Shown: positions 9,165 to 13,923 of the stretch, piece by piece | Numbering within the stretch: position 1 is the stretch's first letter | How the letters are laid out: each line of letters opens with the position of its first letter | NCBI GenBank assembly: GCA_002714465.1 | Contig: PAXL01000043.1 | Span: 25,144 to 39,066 of the forward strand | From: Gemmatimonadota bacterium | GTDB taxonomy: Bacteria; Latescibacterota; UBA2968 | Direction: 5' to 3' | Length of the DNA: 13,923 nt | Program-made: the position numbers and the translations under genes | Notes under the pieces: generated by a model | Database searches by the model: none | The model's input: only the letters and a program-made list of their open reading frames with translations | Told to the model about the DNA's origin: nothing

Positions 9165-10040
9165 ATGACGGACGAACAGATCGATGCATACGAACGCGAT
9201 GGCGCGGTTACGATCGACTCGCCATTTACCGAGGGGGAGCTCGATCGAGCGGAGGCGGCGTGGGACCGGTTGAAAGCCAGTGGAGATAAGGCCTACAACG
9301 ATCCGGACTACGTGGATGTGATTCAGCACCCGTATTTCGAAGAGGTGGCGAAGAAGGTGTTGCAAGCGGAGGGTGTTCATCTCTGGTGGGGTTTGTCGCC
9401 ACACGAGCGACCGGTCTGGACAAAGCCGGTCGACGCGCCTGAGGTCCAGTGGAGAAACGGGACACACGTCGACATTCAGGCGACGTGGGAAGACTTCACG
9501 GCCATACCGCGCCGAATGCGGGCAGAGCTCTGGTTCTGGGTCAACGATGTGCCCGAGCACAGAGGTGCTATGCGTATTCTGCCAGGTAGCCATCGCCTGA
9601 TCATGGAACACTGGAGCAGGATCCTGACGGACGAGCACAAGAAAGAGCTACCTCGTGTTCATGGGATTCGACCCGAGCCGAAAGAGAACGATCCTGCCTA
9701 CCCTGAGCACCTGTCAGATCTGACAGGTATGTCCTGGCTGGAACAGAAACCGATACCCTGCACGGCGAAGCGTGGCCAGATCCTCGTTCTGTGCAGCGCC
9801 GGGTTGCATTCTGCCTGGCAGAATCAGGACAGCATTCCCAGGAAGGGCATGGGTACCGCGTGGGCGGCTAACGGAGTGATCTGCGGACTGCCGAAGAACC
9901 AGCGCAATGCCCTGATGGAATACCATCCTAAGCTGCGAGAGAAGCTAAGTCCGGATCGGGCCCATATCGTCCCTGAGACATTCGACTGGGTGACCGAAAG
10001 CAATTACGAGCCGAGATGGCCGGAGATGTTCAAGGACTGA
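9165..10040 (+). CDS. PhyH family oxygenase 2
   Basis: A 291-residue non-haem Fe(II)/2-oxoglutarate oxygenase. The iron triad is His101 and Asp103 in NGTHVDIQATWEDF and distal His215 in CSAGLHSAWQNQ; Arg226 (IPRKGMG) is the likely 2-oxoglutarate anchor. The core strand WFWVNDVPEHRGAMRILPGSH is the family's hallmark. The N terminus opens with the usual helix and DGAVTIDSPF. The ATG at 9165 follows an in-frame TAG about 20 bases upstream, so no earlier ATG is possible; the ribosome site is poor. It leads a rightward group of at least four genes. A perfect 20-bp palindrome lies inside it at 9709-9728. It is only loosely similar to the other PhyH proteins here, so it probably has its own substrate or step. 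Confidence 0.93.
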   Translation: MTDEQIDAYERDGAVTIDSPFTEGELDRAEAAWDRLKASGDKAYNDPDYVDVIQHPYFEEVAKKVLQAEGVHLWWGLSPHERPVWTKPVDAPEVQWRNGTHVDIQATWEDFTAIPRRMRAELWFWVNDVPEHRGAMRILPGSHRLIMEHWSRILTDEHKKELPRVHGIRPEPKENDPAYPEHLSDLTGMSWLEQKPIPCTAKRGQILVLCSAGLHSAWQNQDSIPRKGMGTAWAANGVICGLPKNQRNALMEYHPKLREKLSPDRAHIVPETFDWVTESNYEPRWPEMFKD

Positions 10041-10048
10041 CAACTCGA

Positions 10049-10054
10049 AGAGGA
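10049..10054 (+). promoter_or_regulatory. Ribosome site that decides the GTG start at 10061
   Basis: AGAGGA sits six bases before GTG at 10061. The in-frame ATG at 10016 lacks such a site and would make the gene overlap its neighbour by 25 bases. Confidence 0.6.
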
Positions 10055-10060
10055 CGACTC

Positions 10061-10906
10061 GTGACGAACTCGACTTCGTATAATAACTACTTCGATACGG
10101 ATGACATCGACGGAGCTCTTGCGTGCATGGATAAACACGGATACTGCGTCATCCGGCAGATGATCGATCAGTCACTTGTGGATGAATTGAAGGTTTCGAT
10201 CGACGACGTACTCGACCCCGATCGAGATCTGCCTGAGGCCTCCAACCGATATCACATGATGCTCGCCGAGGCCTGTCCATCGCTCTGGAAGCTCGTCCAG
10301 CACCCGCAGTATCTGAACTACGTGCAGAAAGTTCACGGGACCGCGGATTTGTGTCTCCACCGATCTGCCGCGATTCTCCGGACGCCCGGTGAGCAGATGG
10401 GACGTTGGCATACGGATCACCGAGGTCACATCGATCCACCCAAGGGGCCGAATGACGTGCTGAATCGGTTCAACCTGCCGAGTGGGAGCTGGTTCTACCT
10501 GAACGGCAGCCATCCCGACCGCAGCGGAATCGCCGTGATCGAGGATTCGCACCTCCCCACCTGGCCGGGGCCAGAAGGCTTCGAGCTGACGCCGGATCGC
10601 TCCACCTTCCACCGGATCGGCGAAGCCGAGGACGCCGGCTGTAACGACATGGATGTCCCTGGCTGTGTGGCTGTCGAAGCGGATCCCGGTGATCTGATCT
10701 GTTTCGCGGCGCTCACGTATCACACAAACATGGAAACCCACGAACGTCGCTACTCGTGTGGGATCGGATTCAGGCCGAAGTCAATCCGGATCGCTGCGCC
10801 TTGGCCGCTCCCGCAGTCTGCGCTCGACATGATCGAAGGGCTGCCCGCTCACCTCCGGAAATACGCCGACGGATACACAAGCTTTGACCGAGAGTGGAAG
10901 CCATAG
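10061..10906 (+). CDS. PhyH family oxygenase 3
   Basis: A 281-residue Fe(II)/2-oxoglutarate oxygenase if started at the GTG at 10061, chosen because of its ribosome site and a 20-base gap after the previous gene. The alternative ATG at 10016 adds 15 residues with no family resemblance. Iron ligands are His117 and Asp119 in GRWHTDHRG and distal His221 in LTYHTNMETHERR, with Arg230 as probable 2-oxoglutarate ligand. The jelly-roll core WFYLNGSHPDRSGIAVIEDSH has NGSHPDRSG where the others have a shorter turn. Residues KHGYCVIRQMIDQSLVDEL form the usual N-terminal motif. It ends about 50 bases before the next oxygenase gene and is probably co-transcribed with it. Substrate unknown; cytoplasmic. 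Confidence 0.9.
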   Translation: MTNSTSYNNYFDTDDIDGALACMDKHGYCVIRQMIDQSLVDELKVSIDDVLDPDRDLPEASNRYHMMLAEACPSLWKLVQHPQYLNYVQKVHGTADLCLHRSAAILRTPGEQMGRWHTDHRGHIDPPKGPNDVLNRFNLPSGSWFYLNGSHPDRSGIAVIEDSHLPTWPGPEGFELTPDRSTFHRIGEAEDAGCNDMDVPGCVAVEADPGDLICFAALTYHTNMETHERRYSCGIGFRPKSIRIAAPWPLPQSALDMIEGLPAHLRKYADGYTSFDREWKP

Positions 10907-10955
10907 CCGGACAATCGGTCGAGAATCTTAAATCGAAGATTGGGAATGGAGAAAC

Positions 10956-11765
10956 ATGGCGTTCGAGTTCAGCGATAGACACATCGAGACATATCAGACA
11001 CGGGGCTATACGGTCTTCGAGCAGATTTTGCCGGCAACACTGATAGCAGACCTGCGACGGGTGACCGATCAGGCTCGCGAGATGGCGAGGGACGAGGGGG
11101 GGGCGCAAGCCCAAAGGCTTCAGCCGATCGCGAATTACGATCTGGAGGCACAGCCGTTCAGGGACTACGCGGATTTGCCTGAACTTGTGGATGCCCTTTC
11201 ACGCGTCTTGACCCCAAGGCATCGGCACGGGGATCTGGAGTATTTGGGTGTGCTCTTCGAGCCGCGCGATCTGCCATGGGCTACGCACTGGCATCGAGAT
11301 TGGCGGGACAACGTCGCAGGTTTGCCGCTGGACATGTGGGACGAAGTGTTCGCGGACATCGATTACTTCAACCAGATCAACTGCGCGCTGTATGAAGATA
11401 GCTCTACCTGGGTCGTGCCGGGCAGTCATCTCAGACGAGACCTTCCTGGAGAGATCGAGAGGTTTCCGGACCGACCGGTTCCGGGCCCAGAAGTGGACGG
11501 GAAGACCTACGAAGAGCGGGAACGAACATGTCTCACATACTGCCAGAGCATGCCCGACGCCGTACAACTACATCTGGAGGCAGGCGACTTTGCCCTGTAT
11601 CGGAATACGCTCTGGCACATCGGGAACTATGTTCCGCACAAGAAGCGCGCGACGTTGCACGATGGACCCAAGACACCCGAGTTCATTCGATTCATAGAAG
11701 AAGCGAGAGAGATTTCTGTGAAGCGACGTGAAGCCGGGCACGGGATGGAGAACCCGAACGCGTGA
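10956..11765 (+). CDS. PhyH family oxygenase 4
   Basis: A 269-residue Fe(II)/2-oxoglutarate oxygenase. The N-terminal helix and YQTRGYTVFEQILP are typical. The iron triad is His113 and Asp115 in THWHRDWRDN and distal His221 in RNTLWHIGNYVPH; Arg231 in KKRATLHDG is the probable 2-oxoglutarate anchor. CALYEDSSTWVVPGSH is the core jelly-roll strand. GGAG lies about five bases before the ATG. Its stop codon is shared with the sialidase start (GTGA), so the two are translated together. A run of eight G (11096-11103) lies in codons about 47-50; a length change there would destroy the protein, but the frame is intact here. Substrate unknown. Confidence 0.92.
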   Translation: MAFEFSDRHIETYQTRGYTVFEQILPATLIADLRRVTDQAREMARDEGGAQAQRLQPIANYDLEAQPFRDYADLPELVDALSRVLTPRHRHGDLEYLGVLFEPRDLPWATHWHRDWRDNVAGLPLDMWDEVFADIDYFNQINCALYEDSSTWVVPGSHLRRDLPGEIERFPDRPVPGPEVDGKTYEERERTCLTYCQSMPDAVQLHLEAGDFALYRNTLWHIGNYVPHKKRATLHDGPKTPEFIRFIEEAREISVKRREAGHGMENPNA

Positions 11766-12754
11766 AATCGTATGTCTACACTAGCGGTCAGGATGGCTAC
11801 GATACTTATCGGATTCCGTCGATCCTCCGCGCTTCGAATGGCGACCTTCTGGCGATTTGTGAAGGTCGTCGAAACTCTCCTCGTGATCACGGCGATATCG
11901 ACCTGCTAATAAAGCGATCGACCGACGACGGGGAGACTTGGTCAGACCAGCAGGTGATCTACGGTGAAGAAGGAGATATCACGATCGGGAACCCCTGTCC
12001 TGTGTTGGATCGCGAGACTGGTGTCATCTGGCTGCCCTTCTGCCGAGACAACAAGGATGTGCTTGTCGCAAGCAGTAGTGATAACGGAGATACGTGGTCT
12101 GCGCCGGTCGATATGAGTGGTACCTGTTCGCATCCTGATTGGGATTGGTATGCGACAGGGCCGGGTGTCGGAATCCAGCTGACTAAGGGTCCGAACAAGG
12201 GTCGCCTCGTGATCCCGTGCGATCACCGGACAGATGGTGCCTATGGGAACGGGTCACACACGATATACAGTGGCGATCACGGGGAGACGTGGCATTTGAG
12301 CGAGCTGATCACACCGGGAGCGAACGAATGTCAAGTCGCCGAACTGTCGGACGGTAGGCTGATGATGAACATCCGTATGCAGACCTACAGTCAAGGACTG
12401 CGTGGTGTTGCTCTCAGTGGAGATGGCGGCGGGACGTGGTCCGACATTGAACACGATGCGCAGCTTCCGTGCCCCAAGTGTCAGGGTTCTCTGATCGGCG
12501 ATGGAGAGCAACTGCTCTTCTCAAATCCCGTTCCTCCCAAAGATCCGAGTCCGGATAAGGGCGAGCGGGTAAATCTGGTGGTTAAGCAAAGCAAAGACGA
12601 TGGTCGAACGTGGGAATCGTGCGAAAAGCTTCACGCAGGGCCGGCGGCATACTCGTCACTTGTGTTCCTCGGGGGCGGACAGGCAGCCTGTCTGTTCGAA
12701 GGAGGGCAGGATGAGTTCCGTGAGCACCTCGTTTTCTCTCGGTTCACGGTGTGA
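11762..12754 (+). CDS. Sialidase-fold (GH33-like, BNR/Asp-box) protein
   Basis: A 330-residue six-bladed propeller protein. It has five Asp-boxes: STDDGETW (53-60), SSDNGDTW (105-112), SGDHGETW (170-177), SGDGGGTW (219-226) and SKDDGRTW (277-284). Active-site candidates of the exo-sialidase family are all present: Arg17 in YRIP, an acid/base Asp in RDHGDID (about residue 42), Glu189 in NECQVAEL, Arg205 in NIRMQ, Arg269 in GERVNL and nucleophile Tyr297 in AAYSSLVF. It may therefore release sialic or related nonulosonic acid, or another sugar acid. There is no signal peptide, which suggests action on an imported oligosaccharide in the cytoplasm. The GTG start overlaps the previous stop by four bases. 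Its own TGA shares one base with the ATG of a decayed PhyH gene. Confidence 0.88.
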   Translation: MKSYVYTSGQDGYDTYRIPSILRASNGDLLAICEGRRNSPRDHGDIDLLIKRSTDDGETWSDQQVIYGEEGDITIGNPCPVLDRETGVIWLPFCRDNKDVLVASSSDNGDTWSAPVDMSGTCSHPDWDWYATGPGVGIQLTKGPNKGRLVIPCDHRTDGAYGNGSHTIYSGDHGETWHLSELITPGANECQVAELSDGRLMMNIRMQTYSQGLRGVALSGDGGGTWSDIEHDAQLPCPKCQGSLIGDGEQLLFSNPVPPKDPSPDKGERVNLVVKQSKDDGRTWESCEKLHAGPAAYSSLVFLGGGQAACLFEGGQDEFREHLVFSRFTV

Positions 12755-12998
12755 TGATTTCTCAGATGTCCACGGAGAGAATCAGACAGTTTCGGGAGGC
12801 AGGGTTCTGTCTCGTCGAAAAGCGGATGTCCGAGAAAGATGTGCGGGCCATTATGGATAGGGATGATGGCTATTGATTCGAGCGATCTCCCGAATTGCGT
12901 GATGAACCCGCATCCTACGGATGATCGTTTCCTGCGATTCCTCAAGCTGCCGAAAATCTTGGATGTTATTGAGAAGCTGGTGGACGAACCTGCGCTCG
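12754..12998 (+). pseudogene. Frameshifted, truncated N terminus of a fifth PhyH oxygenase
   Basis: An ATG at 12754 overlaps the sialidase stop (TGATG). It opens a frame reading MSTERIRQFREAGFCLVEKR then MSEKDVRAIMDR, the classic start of a PhyH protein (helix, FREAGF, loop with ligand-free helix). It stops at TGA 12874-12876. In the next frame, from about 12868, the sequence continues AIDSSDLPNCV, then MNPHPTDDRFLRFLKLPKIL and DVIEKLVDEP, which resembles the following PhyH segment (the HPRxLDxVExLLGP region). A single frameshift near 12861-12876 would join them. Everything beyond about residue 85, including all iron ligands, is missing, and the converging membrane gene begins to end at 13010. 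It is the dead remnant of a fifth co-operonic PhyH gene. Confidence 0.72.
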
Positions 12999-13009
12999 TC
13001 CGTGCCTTT

Positions 13010-13923
13010 CTAGAAGTCGTGGATCAGATGCCCGGCACCCGGGAACCAGATGAAATCTACGAGCATGCCGACCCCGACCCCGACACAGTAGCCGACGACT
13101 GTTCCGTAGAAGAACGGCTTTGCCATCTCGTACGCTGCCGGTCCTCCTAGACGAACGATCAACAGTTTTGCCGCCCAAGTGATGAAGATGCTCAGTGCGT
13201 AGAATTGGAGACCGATCGTGTTCTGGAAAGCCAGACCAAGCGGATGTAGGGGCCACCAAGTGACGCGACTCCTGACCAGGGCCAGAATCGCAGCTTGCAC
13301 ACCTCCCAGCAGCCAAACACTCATTTTCTGAGGATCAAAAACAGTCCGCTCTGAGTCGGACAGGGCTGCTGCCGTGCCCCCGAAGATGCCTAGTGGTCCT
13401 TCCCAAACGGTCCACGAACGGAGGAGCAATGCTCCTTCCTGGTAGCAGAAGTAGATGATGGTGGCTGCGCACACGCAGAAGCCTGTCGCGAACGCGGCGA
13501 CCAGTGCCGCGTGCCCGATCCCGCGCCCCTTCTTGACGATGTCCATCAGCTTGAGGTGATGGGTAAGCGTCTGCAGCGTCTGGATCCGTGTACCCCCGAA
13601 GAGCATAGGACTGTCCGCCAGCCTTAGGGCCACCAGGTCGCTGGTGCCCATTGTCGCAGTGCCTGAGACGATCCGGACAAAAGCGCCGCCCTTGTTCCAA
13701 ACTGGAAACAGGTATCCGAACCCACTTGCGGCGATGTATTTGATCGAAGCGAAGTAGCTGATGAACATCAGGATCAGCTGTGCCATGGCCAGCGGCGGGC
13801 TCATGCCCAGACTTACGAGGAATCCGAAGGCATAGACGACGCATACGCCCAGTCCCAGGACAGCCAGCCGGTATGGGATCGGTCCGTCCCCTCGGTGCCC
13901 CAGCCGGCAGGCATCCCAGACGT
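13010..13923 (-). CDS. DUF6784/DUF6785-like (OPT-like) membrane protein, C-terminal part
   Basis: The frame stays open to the right edge, so only about the last 304 residues are visible; the ATG at 13804 is internal, since sequence before it (GDGPIPYRLAVLGLGVCVV) continues the same protein. About six membrane segments can be seen: near RLAVLGLGVCVVYAFGFLV, MAQLILMFISYFAS, ALVAAFATGFCVCAATIIYF, VWLLGGVQAAILALV, IGLQFYALSIFITWAAKLLIV and PFFYGTVVGYCVGVGVGMLV. The motif RVTWWPLHPLGLAFQ and the AYEMAKPFFYGTVVG C-terminal segment match my memory of DUF6784/DUF6785 proteins, which are distant relatives of oligopeptide transporters. Transported substrate and even transport activity are unproven. It runs towards the dioxygenase-sialidase group and ends right beside the PhyH remnant. 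Confidence 0.8.
   Translation of the reverse strand, partial: VWDACRLGHRGDGPIPYRLAVLGLGVCVVYAFGFLVSLGMSPPLAMAQLILMFISYFASIKYIAASGFGYLFPVWNKGGAFVRIVSGTATMGTSDLVALRLADSPMLFGGTRIQTLQTLTHHLKLMDIVKKGRGIGHAALVAAFATGFCVCAATIIYFCYQEGALLLRSWTVWEGPLGIFGGTAAALSDSERTVFDPQKMSVWLLGGVQAAILALVRSRVTWWPLHPLGLAFQNTIGLQFYALSIFITWAAKLLIVRLGGPAAYEMAKPFFYGTVVGYCVGVGVGMLVDFIWFPGAGHLIHDF

Noticed and set aside
10172..10741. Minus-strand open frame of 189 codons
   Set aside because: It is antisense to PhyH oxygenase 3 and shows no recognisable domain.
12839..13150. A standalone 103-residue gene
   Set aside because: Its middle part is better explained as the second half of the frameshifted PhyH remnant, and its end is antisense to the membrane protein gene.

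Overview
The window looks like a free-living or symbiotic marine-type bacterium of moderately high GC. Phytanoyl-CoA-dioxygenase-like (PhyH) paralogues, a Tat-signal sulfatase, a sialidase, sugar-acid catabolic enzymes and a DUF6785-like membrane protein together recall Candidatus Poribacteria, Latescibacterota or some Planctomycetota. That placement is inference from gene content only; there is no rRNA or phylogenetic marker here. I saw no tRNA, CRISPR array, insertion sequence or phage gene.

Left part (1-2773, + strand): a complete IlvD/Edd-type dehydratase, a short C-terminal remnant that looks like an enolase-superfamily enzyme, and an HpcH/HpaI-type class II aldolase. Dehydration of a sugar acid followed by aldol cleavage of the 2-keto-3-deoxy product is the natural reading. 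A 240-base gap follows, holding an unassigned minus-strand open frame that may be another remnant.

Middle-left (3015-5850, - strand): an oxidative-stress pair. A PerR-type Fur-family regulator lies upstream of a full-length catalase-peroxidase, KatG, which is followed by a strong intrinsic terminator. A Fur/PerR-box-like sequence overlaps the likely perR promoter.

Centre and right (6144-12998): two divergent groups around a 536-base gap. Leftward: a PhyH-like dioxygenase overlapping a Tat-exported sulfatase. Rightward: three diverged PhyH-like dioxygenases, then a sialidase-fold protein (GTGA overlap), then the frameshifted and truncated start of a fifth PhyH gene (TGATG overlap). All four intact PhyH proteins keep the HxD...H iron triad and a downstream Arg. 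The group may be a catabolic cluster for a sulfated, chemically modified glycan or sugar derivative; this is a hypothesis.

Right edge (13010-13923, - strand): the C-terminal part of a multi-pass membrane protein resembling DUF6784/DUF6785 (OPT-like), running off the window. Several decayed gene ends at cluster borders (about 1828-1983, 2827-3012, 8692-8928 and 12754-12998) suggest this accessory region has been rearranged repeatedly.
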